Of a stretch of 45,891 bases of DNA, positions 1-7,929 are shown piece by piece. The notes beneath the pieces are model-generated. The model had not been told where the DNA came from. It saw only the letters and a list, made by a program, of their open reading frames with translations, and did not search any database. Positions within the stretch are counted from its first letter, which is position 1; each line of letters starts with the position of its first letter. Made by a program: the position numbers and the translations under genes. Source of the stretch: Acetobacteraceae bacterium (GTDB lineage Bacteria; Pseudomonadota; Alphaproteobacteria; Acetobacterales; Acetobacteraceae); NCBI GenBank assembly GCA_003164455.1, contig PLTJ01000064.1:1-45891 (forward strand), read 5' to 3'.

Positions 1-8
1 TGATTTCG

Positions 9-25
9 TTGGCGACCCCAGCAGG
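9..25. repeat. Left attachment site (17-bp core repeat)
   Basis: The 17 bases TTGGCGACCCCAGCAGG are identical to 15854-15870, which is the 3' end (CCA, acceptor strand and part of the T arm) of the tRNA-Arg gene. An integrase inserting into a tRNA 3' end leaves exactly such a pair. The distance between copies gives an element of about 15.85 kb. The tRNA sequence does not continue beyond the repeat here, so this is the copy distal to the intact tRNA. Confidence 0.88.
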
Positions 26-83
26 CTGGTAGCCTATTCGATACCATACTGTTTTTACGAAATTTCTAACTCGCTGGCGGGCT

Positions 84-190
84 GACGGGTCCCGAGCCGG
101 GTCCCGGATTTCGGTCGCGCGTTGCGGACTCGAACTAAATTAAATCCGGGACCCGAGCCGGGACCCAAGGCAGGCTCCGGGTGGGACCCG
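84..190. repeat. Left-end GGGTCCCG repeats, probable integrase arm sites
   Basis: Five copies of GGGTCCCG or its complement lie at about 87-94, 99-106, 147-155, 159-166 and 183-190. Positions 84-111 and 143-169 are near-perfect inverted copies of each other, each holding two motifs plus a shared GGATTT edge. Three more copies lie at 15703-15743 by the other end, between integrase gene and tRNA. Repeats just inside both att cores are typical arm-type binding sites of tyrosine integrases; the assignment is inferred from position and sequence. Confidence 0.65.
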
Positions 191-333
191 CACGGCCAGC
201 TCGGCGGCGCCACCCTCACCTTACCCAATCCGTAGACAACCTACCACCGCCCGAGCCGCCGGCCCTGCTCAGGCGGCCAAGTCTCGCGCCCGAAGACCGA
301 ATGTGCGTGTTACTCATATTTTGCGTTTTACCC

Positions 334-362
334 TTGTTTTCCCGTTTTTCCTGTGGCACAAT
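334..362 (+). promoter_or_regulatory. Candidate sigma-70 promoter of the leftmost element genes
   Basis: TTGTTT at 334-339 and CACAAT at 357-362 are separated by 17 bases in an AT-rich stretch that contrasts with its surroundings. A purine-rich ribosome binding site (GGAAGGGG, 369-376) and an ATG at 384 follow. Transcription would start only about 15 bases before the gene. Confidence 0.4.
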
Positions 363-383
363 GAAAATGGAAGGGGTGTGCGA

Positions 384-1007
384 ATGAGCCGCTACGAACG
401 CCGATCGCCTGCCCAAGTGCTCGCCGACGCTGGCCTGATTACCGATACCGAGATGGCGGCGGCCGGGGTGTGGGGGGCCGACGCTCACGCCGCGGACTCG
501 ACCCCCACTCACTACGGCATGCGCCTGGCCGTCCGGGCAGCCGGCATCCGGGCCAGTGTGGACGCGCATTCGACGATGCATGTCGCGATGCTACGGCACC
601 GGCGGTTCGAGCGAGGTGCCGCCGCCATCTCCGCAGCGTGCGGCGAGATTTGCGGCCAAGACGCTGCGGCAAGGCTGCTGGAATATCTCGACGGCGGATG
701 GACGCCCAACGCCCTATCCAAGAAACGGAAGGACGCGGGCTTGCGCGCTCCTGACCCCAAGACCATCCGCCGCCAGCTATCCGACGCCATCCGGGCGTTG
801 GCCACTGCCTGCCCCGAACTGGCCGGCATCGAACAATGCGCCGCCGATCGGGCGGACGCCGCTGCACAATTCGAAACCGAAACTCTCTTAGCTTTAGGAC
901 CCGTCCATGCACAAAGCCTGGACCCTCACCGACGCCACCAGCGTGTGGACTGTCTCGACGGCAAGCGACCCCGCGGAGGTGAAGCAACACGTGCGCATCC
1001 TGCGTGA
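384..1007 (+). CDS. Hypothetical element protein (first gene)
   Basis: I do not recognise this 207-residue protein. The start at 384 is chosen because GGAAGGGG precedes it by 7 bases; an upstream in-frame ATG at 303 has no such site and lies in the promoter. The protein is Ala- and Arg-rich. Its middle (about residues 110-150) is predicted helical and basic, with WTPNALSKKRKDAG, and could hold a helix-turn-helix. Its last 33 codons overlap the next gene in another frame, which is unusual; the C-terminal tail from about residue 175 looks low-complexity and may be a run-on after a frameshift. As first gene behind a promoter at the element end it could be regulatory, but that is inference. Confidence 0.5.
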   Translation: MSRYERRSPAQVLADAGLITDTEMAAAGVWGADAHAADSTPTHYGMRLAVRAAGIRASVDAHSTMHVAMLRHRRFERGAAAISAACGEICGQDAAARLLEYLDGGWTPNALSKKRKDAGLRAPDPKTIRRQLSDAIRALATACPELAGIEQCAADRADAAAQFETETLLALGPVHAQSLDPHRRHQRVDCLDGKRPRGGEATRAHPA

Positions 1008-1518
1008 AAGCGGTCTGTTGCCGTCAGCGCGGACACGGATGACCGATGGCATCGCTGCCCGGTTCATTGTTGGCATGCTCTGCGGGAAGACGCATGCCAA
1101 TGCACCAGAGGCAACGCTTCGGGCACTGCGCGCGACGCTTACCCAATTCGACGGCCCCGATCTTCCGGCGCCGTTCAGGCTCGGCGAGACGCTTGGCGAG
1201 GTGCTGACCAAGCTCATCTTCCAAGGGCGACGCACCCACCCTCGGCCCCTGACGGTGGTGCTGCTCGGCATCAACGCCGATGGCAGCGGCCCGGCCCTTA
1301 CCATCGGCCGTGAAACCGGGCCGGACGAAAATTGGGGCTTCACCAACCCCGGCGAACCGATCCCCGATGAGGTGTCAGAAAGCGGCCGTCTCATCTATCC
1401 CATATATCTCTCGCGCGCGCTGGACGGCAACGTGATCAATGCCCTCCTGTCGATGGTGAGCGAAACGGTTTCGGAACTGCCGCCAGCGGCACAGCACGGT
1501 CTTATTGCCGCGTCCTGA
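907..1518 (+). CDS. Hypothetical element protein, 203 aa
   Basis: The 203-residue protein starts MHKAWTLTDATSVW and has no signal peptide or membrane segment. It has a clear alternation of hydrophobic and charged residues, for example LTVVLLGINADGSGPALTIG around residues 113-132, suggesting a globular alpha/beta fold. I cannot assign a family. It follows the previous gene with a 101-base overlap and precedes three further small genes in the same direction, so it is probably part of the element's early operon. No catalytic motif is evident. Confidence 0.6.
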   Translation: MHKAWTLTDATSVWTVSTASDPAEVKQHVRILRESGLLPSARTRMTDGIAARFIVGMLCGKTHANAPEATLRALRATLTQFDGPDLPAPFRLGETLGEVLTKLIFQGRRTHPRPLTVVLLGINADGSGPALTIGRETGPDENWGFTNPGEPIPDEVSESGRLIYPIYLSRALDGNVINALLSMVSETVSELPPAAQHGLIAAS

Positions 1519-1581
1519 CACAAAACAACCCCCGGCGGCATTTTGCTGCGCTGCCAATTTTTCGCAAATAGAGATGAATAC

Positions 1582-1935
1582 ATGAATGCGACTTATGAAA
1601 GCCGCCAAACCGGCAGGCTGGCCTACGACACAACTTTGAAACGGGCGCTAAGAGCCCTGGCGCTCCCCTACGGTGAACGAATCTATCTGGACGGCAAGGC
1701 GTTCTTGTTCGCCTCCGAATTCGTGCCGCTATGGGAGCGCCAGGGCGACGGGCCGCCTGTCCCCGCGGACCCGGCCCAGCGGATGCCAATGGCAGGCAGC
1801 ACCGACCGGTATTTCTACGACGCGTCCATGACCGATCGAGACGCCAATGCCGCCGCGTATGCCGCGCTGACGGACTGGCGCCTGCCTGTTCCGGACCCTG
1901 CGGATGTGCTGCGCGTCGTCTGCCGCTCACACTGA
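1582..1935 (+). CDS. Hypothetical small element protein
   Basis: The start at 1582 (MNATYESRQTGR) is preferred to the in-frame codon at 1543, which lies immediately behind the preceding gene and lacks a clear binding site. The 117-residue product is rich in Asp, Pro and Ala, contains FYDASMTDRDANAAAYAALT near residues 77-97, and shows no known motif. It sits 63 bases after the preceding gene and 53 bases before the next small gene, in one transcription direction. No function can be read from the sequence. Confidence 0.55.
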   Translation: MNATYESRQTGRLAYDTTLKRALRALALPYGERIYLDGKAFLFASEFVPLWERQGDGPPVPADPAQRMPMAGSTDRYFYDASMTDRDANAAAYAALTDWRLPVPDPADVLRVVCRSH

Positions 1936-1988
1936 ACAACGAAACGCCCGCCGGCGCATCGCGCCAGCGGCATTCAGACGAGGTATCC

Positions 1989-2198
1989 ATGACAGCGAAG
2001 TTCCGCCCTCAGATAATCCTCTGCACGCTCACTGAGAAAACGGACCAGCAAGGCCGCCGGTTCTTCACGGGTAGACTCGGCCACTTGCGGGTTGCGATCG
2101 TGCCGAACCGGGACGCCCGCGAAGGCGTCCCGTCTCATGTCATGTTTGCCACCGAAACCGACGCCACGCGCGATCTGGCGGCGGAGGCGGCATCATGA
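1989..2198 (+). CDS. Small hypothetical protein coupled to the replication gene
   Basis: A 69-residue product starts MTAKFRPQIILCTLTEK after the purine-rich stretch GACGAGG. It has alternating strand-like segments (PQIILCTLT, GHLRVAIVPNR), suggesting a small beta fold. Small proteins of this look are common directly before phage and plasmid replication genes. Its stop codon overlaps the ATG of the primase/helicase gene at 2195 (ATGA), so the two are probably translationally coupled. The exact role is unknown; a single-stranded-DNA or Rep accessory role would be a guess. Confidence 0.55.
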   Translation: MTAKFRPQIILCTLTEKTDQQGRRFFTGRLGHLRVAIVPNRDAREGVPSHVMFATETDATRDLAAEAAS

Positions 2199-4537
2199 AC
2201 CCAAACCACCCTGTCACCATCTCCGTATTCGACGACTCGCGGCATGGCCACGGCCAAGGGGTGCCGACAACTTGGGCCGCACTGGTGAAGCGGCTGGCGG
2301 AGCACCGTGAAGGTGAGAAGGACGGCAGCAACTTCGTCCCCGCCCGGTTCCACCCTGAACCCGCCAAACAAGGTGGCGGGGTCCGCCGCACAAAGGCCCG
2401 CCTGGTCGCGCGCACGGCGGTTGCCTTGGACATCGAGATGAACAAGGGAACCGGCGAAATACCGCTTGCCTTCGCCGATGCCGTCGCCGCGGTGCAGCGC
2501 AGAGGGTGGGCAGGTGTGCTCTATACCTCGTTCAACCACACCGCCGAACTGCCCCGCTATCGGATCGTGCTGCCCATCACAAGCGAGGTTGGCCACGACC
2601 TGCCGGCTCCAGAGGTTGTCGCCGAGGAGTTGGGGCTTACTGGCGTTCTGGACGCCACCAAACTTGGCGCTGCCAGCGTCTTCTATGCCCCGCGCACGAC
2701 GCCCGACGCACGGGCCAAGCACAGGGCTGAAGAAGTCAGCGGCGAGCCTATCGACGCTGACTGGCTTGCTACGAAGGCCGGCGAGTTGAAAGCGCGGCAG
2801 GACGCCGCGAAGGCGGAACTGAAGCGGCAGCACCAGGAAGAGGCTCGCCAGCGGCGCGAAGCCCGCAACGCCGCAGGGATTGACCCGGGATGGTCGCTGA
2901 TCGCGCAAGTGCGAGCCCATCTCGACCTTAGGGAAGAGTTGATCGGGCACGGATATGAGCCGCGCGAAAATGGGCGATACCTATTCCCGGGTTCTGACAC
3001 TGGCGTTGCCGGGGTGCAAATCCTTGACGGTGACGACGGGGTGCAGCGGGCTTACAGCCACCATGCAAACGATCCGCTCGCGCCTGGCAATCTGCCGACC
3101 GGATATGCGAAGGCGCTGGACGTGGTGGACGTGATCGCTGTTCTTGACCACGGGGGCGATCAGAAGAAAGCGCTGCACACGCTGGCGCAACGGTTCGGCA
3201 TCAGCGAGCCGCGGGCATCGGCGCAAGATGAGTTCACGGCACGGGAGCCGGCCGGCAAGAATGGCAAGCCCGGCCTGCTGACGCTCGACGATCTGGAAGC
3301 ACAGCCAGACCCGACATGGTTGGTAGACAAGCTGATCCCAGAGCGAAGTTTCGGGATCGTGGGCGGCCCGGCCAAGAGCGGGAAGACTTTCTTAGCCCTT
3401 TCGGCAGGGGCGCATATTGCAGCCGGGCTGCCGTGGTTCGGCCACGACGTAAAGCAGGGAGGCGTCGTCTATATCTGCGGCGAAGGTGCTGGTGGGCTGA
3501 AATTCCGCATGCGGGCCTTAGGAGCGCACCACGGGATACCCCGCAGCATCCCGTTTTGGGTGCTGCCGCGGGCGGTCAAATTCAGCGACAAGCAGGCCGT
3601 GCAGGAGCTTGCCGCGCAGGTCCGCGAGGTGGCAGGCGAGACGCCGATCCGGCTTGTCGTCATCGACACGCTGGCCCGCGCCATGCCGGGGACCGATGAG
3701 AACTCGGCTGGCGAGGTTGGGTCTGTCATCGCCGCGTGTGACTGGCTGAAGGAAGAGCTGGGATGCACCGTTATGCCGATTGCGCACACGGGCAAGGACG
3801 TAGAACGAGGGTTGCGGGGCAGTAGCGCGATCGACGGCGCGGTGGACTTCGAACTTCTGGCGTCCCGAAAGAACGACATCCCCGGCGAGGATATCGTTAC
3901 GCTTACCACCCGCTTTCAGAAGGACGCAGAAGAGGCACCGCCGATCGTTTTCGATCTCCGCCAGGTCGAGGTTGCGCCCGGCAAAACGTCGCTTGTGCCG
4001 GTTCTGCGCCTCGGCGGTCAGCCGAAGAGCGACAAGCTGACACCGCAGCAGCGGGCAGCCTTCACGGTGCTGGAAGACTTGCGCAGCGACAGCAACGCCG
4101 AGGCGATCGAAGAGACGGCTTGGCGTCAAACGTGTGTGGACGGGCGGCGGGTGTCCGGCTCCGAAAGCCCGAAAACGCGCCGAGAGGCGTTCAACACCGC
4201 GTTCGCCGGGCTTGTTCGCGCTGGGCGGGTTATGGCGGAAGGCGGGAAGGTTTGGCTGCCAATCTCGGATGAGTTCCCGGCAGCCAAGGCGGAATTGGCG
4301 GAATTGGGGCGGAATTCCGCCTCCTCCGCCACGGCACGACCGGGGGATACGGCGGAGGAGGCGGAGAGTCCTGTAAGGACTCCGCCCTCCGCCGCCCCGG
4401 ACGCCCAACTTAAAATTACTATCCCCCGTGCACGGCAAGCTTCTGCTCCGCGTCCCGCCGAGTTTGATCTAGCCGGGTGGGTGCCCGGCCGAAGTAAGGC
4501 GGAAGATGCCCGGGCACTTCGGGCAATGATGCAGTGA
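2195..4537 (+). CDS. Primase-like / RepA-type hexameric helicase replication protein
   Basis: The 780-residue protein combines domains expected of an element replication initiator. Residues about 70-130 include TAVALDIEM and RYRIVLPITS, resembling the acidic-motif region of archaeo-eukaryotic primase (Prim-Pol) domains; this is moderately supported. Residues about 195-230 are a charged coiled coil. From about 365 a RecA-fold ATPase begins, with Walker A GGPAKSGKT at about 390-398, Walker B RLVVIDTLARA near 485-495, and a HTGKD...GSSAIDGAVD segment near 529-552 characteristic of RepA/DnaB-like ring helicases (AAA_25). The last 100 residues are low-complexity Ala/Glu/Pro. It would unwind and prime element DNA after excision. 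The start overlaps the upstream gene by 4 bases. Confidence 0.85.
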   Translation: MNPNHPVTISVFDDSRHGHGQGVPTTWAALVKRLAEHREGEKDGSNFVPARFHPEPAKQGGGVRRTKARLVARTAVALDIEMNKGTGEIPLAFADAVAAVQRRGWAGVLYTSFNHTAELPRYRIVLPITSEVGHDLPAPEVVAEELGLTGVLDATKLGAASVFYAPRTTPDARAKHRAEEVSGEPIDADWLATKAGELKARQDAAKAELKRQHQEEARQRREARNAAGIDPGWSLIAQVRAHLDLREELIGHGYEPRENGRYLFPGSDTGVAGVQILDGDDGVQRAYSHHANDPLAPGNLPTGYAKALDVVDVIAVLDHGGDQKKALHTLAQRFGISEPRASAQDEFTAREPAGKNGKPGLLTLDDLEAQPDPTWLVDKLIPERSFGIVGGPAKSGKTFLALSAGAHIAAGLPWFGHDVKQGGVVYICGEGAGGLKFRMRALGAHHGIPRSIPFWVLPRAVKFSDKQAVQELAAQVREVAGETPIRLVVIDTLARAMPGTDENSAGEVGSVIAACDWLKEELGCTVMPIAHTGKDVERGLRGSSAIDGAVDFELLASRKNDIPGEDIVTLTTRFQKDAEEAPPIVFDLRQVEVAPGKTSLVPVLRLGGQPKSDKLTPQQRAAFTVLEDLRSDSNAEAIEETAWRQTCVDGRRVSGSESPKTRREAFNTAFAGLVRAGRVMAEGGKVWLPISDEFPAAKAELAELGRNSASSATARPGDTAEEAESPVRTPPSAAPDAQLKITIPRARQASAPRPAEFDLAGWVPGRSKAEDARALRAMMQ

Positions 4538-4604
4538 AGGCCGCACCGCGGCACCGAACCAACGCCGCGCGCGCCGGCCGATGCGCGCACCTCAAGGAAA
4601 CACC

Positions 4605-4805
4605 ATGAACGACCGACCACCTAACCCGCTGACCCGGGCAACTTACGCCCTGGCCGATGCCATACTTGCGCGCAACGTCGCTAAGGTCCGCGCCACCAAG
4701 GGCCGCCACGTGCCGCCTGAAGAGTCGGCGCGCATTGACGCCGAGGTTGCAGCGTGCCGCCGCGGCGTCGAAGCGGCGCAAGCAACGAAGGCGCAGCCGC
4801 TATGA
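4605..4805 (+). CDS. Small hypothetical protein
   Basis: A 66-residue protein (MNDRPPNPLTRATYALADA...) starts 7 bases after AAGGA at 4594-4598. An alternative in-frame ATG at 4581 has no binding site. It is helical, Ala- and Arg-rich, with no known motif. Its stop overlaps the next start (ATGA at 4802), which indicates coupled translation. It follows the replication gene by 67 bases and is probably in the same operon. Confidence 0.55.
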   Translation: MNDRPPNPLTRATYALADAILARNVAKVRATKGRHVPPEESARIDAEVAACRRGVEAAQATKAQPL

Positions 4806-4972
4806 GCGGCAGCGTGCGCGACCTGCCCGCCGATGAATACGAGCGGCGCCTGGCCGAGTTGACCCACCCGGCGCCGACCCCGGCACCGGTGCCGCAACTG
4901 CCCAAGCATGCTCGGGAAATGACCGGCGCGGAATTTGACGCCGCCGTGCGCGACCTTGCGACCAACCAATAA
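4802..4972 (+). CDS. Small hypothetical protein
   Basis: A 56-residue product (MSGSVRDLPADEYERRLAEL...) begins inside the stop codon of the previous gene. It has an acidic helix, a Pro-rich linker (TPAPVPQLPK) and a second helix EMTGAEFDAAVRDL. Such two-helix layouts occur in phage scaffold-like or adaptor peptides, but no family can be named. The next gene starts 10 bases downstream. Confidence 0.5.
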   Translation: MSGSVRDLPADEYERRLAELTHPAPTPAPVPQLPKHAREMTGAEFDAAVRDLATNQ

Positions 4973-4982
4973 GAGAGCCGAC

Positions 4983-5546
4983 ATGGACCTTCCCAACTCC
5001 AAAGCTAGCCCCTCCGAACTGGCCGCCTTCCTGCGTGACCACCGCGGCGCCATCAATGCCGTCAAGGAACACGCGGATGGGCTCCGCAGCCGCGCCGTCG
5101 CACACTGCCGACTTCCTGAAGCGGCGACGGCGCTTGCGGCCGAATGGCGTAATTTGCAAGCCGCCATGACCACCGCGAAACGCGACCCCACGCAGCTCAC
5201 CGGCGCGCAGGCGGAGGAAGCGCTCGTCGCTCAGTTCCGCGTCGCACTGACGGCGGCTGAGCGCATGGGCTGGTATACCGAGATGACGGCTGAGTGCTGG
5301 AAAGCCGGGCTCGAACAGGAGCGCGTGCGCGGCATCGCTGCTGTTGCATCGGCTGCCGTGGCGCCCGCATTCGACGCCCGCGGCTTCATCACTGTCTTGG
5401 CGCGGCGGGGCATCGCGCTTGGCACCGATGGTGGCAAGATCACTGCCAGCCCCGGGCACCTGCTGACCGGCGCGGACCGTGCTGTCCTGCACGCGCACCG
5501 CACCGAAACCCTGGCCGCGCTGGCGGCTGGCGCGGAGGTGTTCTGA
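4983..5546 (+). CDS. Hypothetical protein with a TubC-N-like C-terminal domain
   Basis: The 187-residue protein starts MDLPNSKASPSELAAF, preceded by AAGAGAG. Residues 1-130 are helical with no recognised motif. The last 50 residues (GFITVLARRGIALG..., DGGKI, LTGADRAVLHAHRTETLAAL) follow the pattern of TubC N-terminal docking-like domains: a helix, a beta turn carrying GG-K-I, then an LT-x2-D-x2-LxxHR helix. In mobile-element and phage proteins this domain often accompanies replication or DNA-processing modules. The neighbours on both sides are only 10 and 1 bases away, so it is in the replication-to-packaging operon. Function is unassigned. Confidence 0.55.
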   Translation: MDLPNSKASPSELAAFLRDHRGAINAVKEHADGLRSRAVAHCRLPEAATALAAEWRNLQAAMTTAKRDPTQLTGAQAEEALVAQFRVALTAAERMGWYTEMTAECWKAGLEQERVRGIAAVASAAVAPAFDARGFITVLARRGIALGTDGGKITASPGHLLTGADRAVLHAHRTETLAALAAGAEVF

Positions 5547-5547
5547 G

Positions 5548-5856
5548 ATGGCAGTCGGGATGGTGGCGCCGTTCGCCCCAAGCGGTAACGGTGTCGGCGT
5601 GGCGATGCCCGCTAGCACCGCCAGCGTGAGCGCAACGCTGCCGGCCAGCGGCGAAAGCGTTCTGTTCTTCAACAGCACCGCTTCGATCGCCTTCGTGCGC
5701 ACGGACGCAGGGCCAGCAACACCCGCCGATACGCCAATCCCCGCCGGCGGGCGGCTCTTGATGGAAGCCGGCCCGTATGTGTCCGCCGTGTCCTGCGTGC
5801 TCGCAAGCGGTTCGGGCACCGTATATGCCTCGCCTGGCGCTGGCTCGACTTACTGA
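5548..5856 (+). CDS. Small beta-rich phage-like protein
   Basis: The 102-residue protein is almost entirely Ala, Ser, Thr, Gly and Pro in a strand-like pattern (STASVSATLPASGESVLFFN, then ADTPIPAGGRLLMEAGPYV and SGTVYASPG). From memory, small beta-sandwich proteins with this pattern are encoded beside terminase and portal genes in many tailed phages and may decorate heads. That match is remembered, not tested. It starts 1 base after the preceding stop and ends 1 base before the terminase-like gene, so it belongs to the same transcript. If it is a virion component it is the only structural candidate in the element. Confidence 0.5.
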   Translation: MAVGMVAPFAPSGNGVGVAMPASTASVSATLPASGESVLFFNSTASIAFVRTDAGPATPADTPIPAGGRLLMEAGPYVSAVSCVLASGSGTVYASPGAGSTY

Positions 5857-5857
5857 G

Positions 5858-6442
5858 ATGCCAATCAAACCAGATAAGGCGGCGGCCCACGGGCCGCCTA
5901 CCGCTCGCCCGAAAACGGGCCGCCCGTGCGTTTGCTGCAACCATCCGGACCGGGAAATCATCGACCACGCGCTGATTGCGGGCGAACCGTTGCCAAGCAT
6001 TTCGTCCACTTTTGGCATAACGCCGAAATCCTTGATGCGCCACCGCTGCAACCATATCCCAACCCCCGCGATGGCAGCGGGGGCGGCGGAGCGCGCTGCT
6101 GAGGAAGGCCAGCGCGGCGCCTCGCTGGTGGACAGCGCAGCGGATTTACGAGACAAGGCCCTTTCGTTGCTCGCCCAAGCCGAAAAGGCGGGCGACTTGA
6201 AGGTCGCGCTCATAGGTGTGCGCGAAGCGGCGCGATGCCTTGAACTGATGGCGAAGCTGACGGGCGAGATTGACGACTCCGCCCGCCTCAACATTGTCGT
6301 GGCGCCGGTGCTGGTAGAATTGCAGACCGTCATTCTCGGCGCCTTGGCCGGGTTCCCCGCGGCGCGGGCGGCCGTGATTGCGGCCCTTGCGCATGTGACC
6401 GGCGGGCCACTCACGATCGAGCATATGCCGGCCGGGCCTTGA
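5858..6442 (+). CDS. Probable phage terminase small subunit
   Basis: The 194-residue protein has a Cys/His cluster (CVCCNHPDR, residues 24-32) followed by a helix-turn-helix (residues about 38-62: IAGEPLPSISSTFGITPKSL) and a helical remainder (residues 65-194). DNA-binding helix-turn-helix followed by an oligomerising helical part is the usual layout of small terminases, which recognise the packaging site. The assignment rests on that layout and on being in the same element as a large terminase; a zinc-ribbon transcription factor is the alternative. The start at 5858 sits 1 base past the previous stop. It is convergent with the serine recombinase gene. Confidence 0.55.
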   Translation: MPIKPDKAAAHGPPTARPKTGRPCVCCNHPDREIIDHALIAGEPLPSISSTFGITPKSLMRHRCNHIPTPAMAAGAAERAAEEGQRGASLVDSAADLRDKALSLLAQAEKAGDLKVALIGVREAARCLELMAKLTGEIDDSARLNIVVAPVLVELQTVILGALAGFPAARAAVIAALAHVTGGPLTIEHMPAGP

Positions 6443-6526
6443 GGGCGCTACGCGGCGGCGGTGCGGGCGGTGCGGGCGGCGCTGTCGCGCGCCGGCCGGG
6501 CCGCCTGTAGCCTGCGTAGCCGCCCG

Positions 6527-7300
6527 CTACGCCGACCGGATTACCTCGCCAACCAACGCAGCGTGGCGGGCGGCTTCCGTGTCGCCTCGCTTGGCTGTCT
6601 CGCACTCAAGGCCGAGCCTTGCCAGCGTCCGGCGCACTGCCGTTGCCGTCCACGCACCGCCGCGCGGTGCTTGCGCGCCGATCGTGTTCAGTTCCCGCGC
6701 GATGGCGTTCAGGCTCAGGTCGGGCAGCCGCGCTTGAACCTCGGCAATAAGATCGGCAGCGGCTTGCGCCGCGATGTCCGCAACCTCTTGCCGTTTGGCG
6801 CCGCCCGCCGCCCCGAACCGGCGCGCATCATCTGCCGCGTGGCGGTGCCCGCGATCACCGCCGAGGGTCTTACCGCGCGCCTTGGCCGCGGCAAGCGCCG
6901 CTTTTGTCCGCTCGCTGATAAGCCCGGCTTCCAACTGCGCCACCTCTTTCATCACGTTGAGCAGGAAGGCGCCCATCGCGCCTTTGCTGGCCGGGATATC
7001 GCAGAACTCAACTGCCACGCCGGAACTCAGCACCGCATCCGTAAAGTGGCGATTGCGTGCCAGGCGATCGAGCTTCGCGACAAGCAGCGTGGCGCCCATG
7101 ACGCGGCAGCGGTCAAGAGCTTTGCGGAGCACCGGCCGGTCAACCTTCCGCCCGCTTTCAACTTCCACCATGACCGGCAACAACAGCTTGTCGCCTTCAC
7201 GTAGGAAACCCCGGATTGCTGCCTCTTGGGCTTCAAGGCCCAAGCCGCTCTTGCCCTGCTTGTCCGTCGAGACGCGAGCATAGCCGACGTAATTGGTCAT
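6527..7300 (-). CDS. Serine recombinase (resolvase/invertase family)
   Basis: The protein begins MTNYVGYARVSTDKQG, with the nucleophilic serine in the canonical YARVSTDKQ motif. The catalytic domain continues with ATLLVAKLDRLARN and ends in the long helix EAGLISERTKAALAAAKARG. The C-terminal part holds a helix-turn-helix-like segment (SLNAIARELNTIGAQAPRGG). At 257 residues it is larger than Tn3 resolvases and smaller than large serine integrases. The ATG at 7300 is chosen because GGAGG lies 9 bases before it; a codon at 7327 has no such site. It runs opposite to the flanking genes. It may resolve element dimers, invert DNA, or mark an older insertion. A perfect inverted repeat lies 68 bases upstream. 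Confidence 0.88.
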   Translation of the reverse strand: MTNYVGYARVSTDKQGKSGLGLEAQEAAIRGFLREGDKLLLPVMVEVESGRKVDRPVLRKALDRCRVMGATLLVAKLDRLARNRHFTDAVLSSGVAVEFCDIPASKGAMGAFLLNVMKEVAQLEAGLISERTKAALAAAKARGKTLGGDRGHRHAADDARRFGAAGGAKRQEVADIAAQAAADLIAEVQARLPDLSLNAIARELNTIGAQAPRGGAWTATAVRRTLARLGLECETAKRGDTEAARHAALVGEVIRSA

Positions 7301-7367
7301 GGTGACGGGCCTCCGGTGTCGGCGCATTCCGCGCCTGCAATGGGTGTTTGCTCGCCTTCGGGGGCAT

Positions 7368-7403
7368 TGTCAATACCTTCAACGTTCATAGAAGGTATTG
7401 ACA
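7368..7403. repeat. Perfect 13-bp inverted repeat upstream of the serine recombinase
   Basis: TGTCAATACCTTC (7368-7380) and its exact complement (7391-7403) flank a 10-base AT-rich spacer. Each arm carries TTGACA facing outwards. It lies 68 bases before the recombinase start. Serine recombinases often bind their own promoter, so an autoregulatory operator or a recombination (res-like) site is plausible. There is no T-tract, so a terminator is unlikely. Confidence 0.6.
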
Positions 7404-7681
7404 CATCGCCTCACCCTCGCCCGGCTCGTTGGCGTGCGCCGCCGTTGCCGCTGTTTGCCTGCCATGCGTTTCGAGCAAGTTGCAACTCTCAACTGCACAC
7501 TTTGTGAATTCTTGTAGCCTGCGAAGGGACATGCTCGCCAACTTCACGAAGCCGAGAGAACGCCGCTTGACCACCACGCGCGATTGGGAGTCAAGTCGCG
7601 CTTGTCGGAACGATCCGGCGGACGAGCGCCACGCCGGCAAGCGCGGCGCCCGTCCTGACCCAAGCCACGATGAGGGACACC
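7404..7681. other. Non-coding interval between recombinase promoter and small gene
   Basis: No reading frame with a credible start and binding site is visible on either strand. The stretch around 7490-7560 is more AT-rich than its surroundings and may hold a promoter for the plus-strand genes that follow. No repeat or RNA gene is recognised. Confidence 0.4.
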
Positions 7682-7876
7682 ATGGCCAAGGCTTCCGCCG
7701 TTCATACCACTTCCCTGCTGTTCCGTCAGTTCCGCCAGCGTGCCCGCATCGAAGGTGGCGGGTGGCTCAAGCGTGTGATGGACCTCTGCGGTGTGAGCGA
7801 GCTGGACCAGTTGACCAATGCGCAAATGCGCGGCGCCTTGGCCATGCGGCCGATCCGCGATCCGTGGGCCGCGTAA
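7682..7876 (+). CDS. Small protein with PWAA tail (intact copy)
   Basis: A 64-residue protein (MAKASAVHTTSLLFRQFRQR...) starts after GAGGGACACC. It is basic in the first half and ends QLTNAQMRGALAMRPIRDPWAA. A shorter relative with almost the same ending (ELTSARIMAALAMRPVRAPWAA) lies at 9885-9968, after the terminase genes. The gene is followed by a strong hairpin terminator, so it is a separate transcription unit. I do not recognise the family. The two copies flanking the large terminase suggest a duplicated module. Confidence 0.55.
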   Translation: MAKASAVHTTSLLFRQFRQRARIEGGGWLKRVMDLCGVSELDQLTNAQMRGALAMRPIRDPWAA

Positions 7877-7904
7877 ACTCTGCCTCATAGCTGACGACTG
7901 CTCC

Positions 7905-7929
7905 AAGGGCCGCTGCGACAGCGGCCCTT
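7905..7929 (+). terminator. Hairpin terminator after the small PWAA gene
   Basis: An 11-bp perfect stem (AAGGGCCGCTG / CAGCGGCCCTT) with a 3-base loop lies 29 bases after the stop codon. The following bases (AGTGTGTCTG) are only moderately T-rich, so termination may be partial. Confidence 0.65.

Noticed and set aside
7544-7906. 120-codon minus-strand frame before the large terminase
   Set aside because: It lies antisense to the small PWAA gene and through its terminator, without a ribosome binding site.
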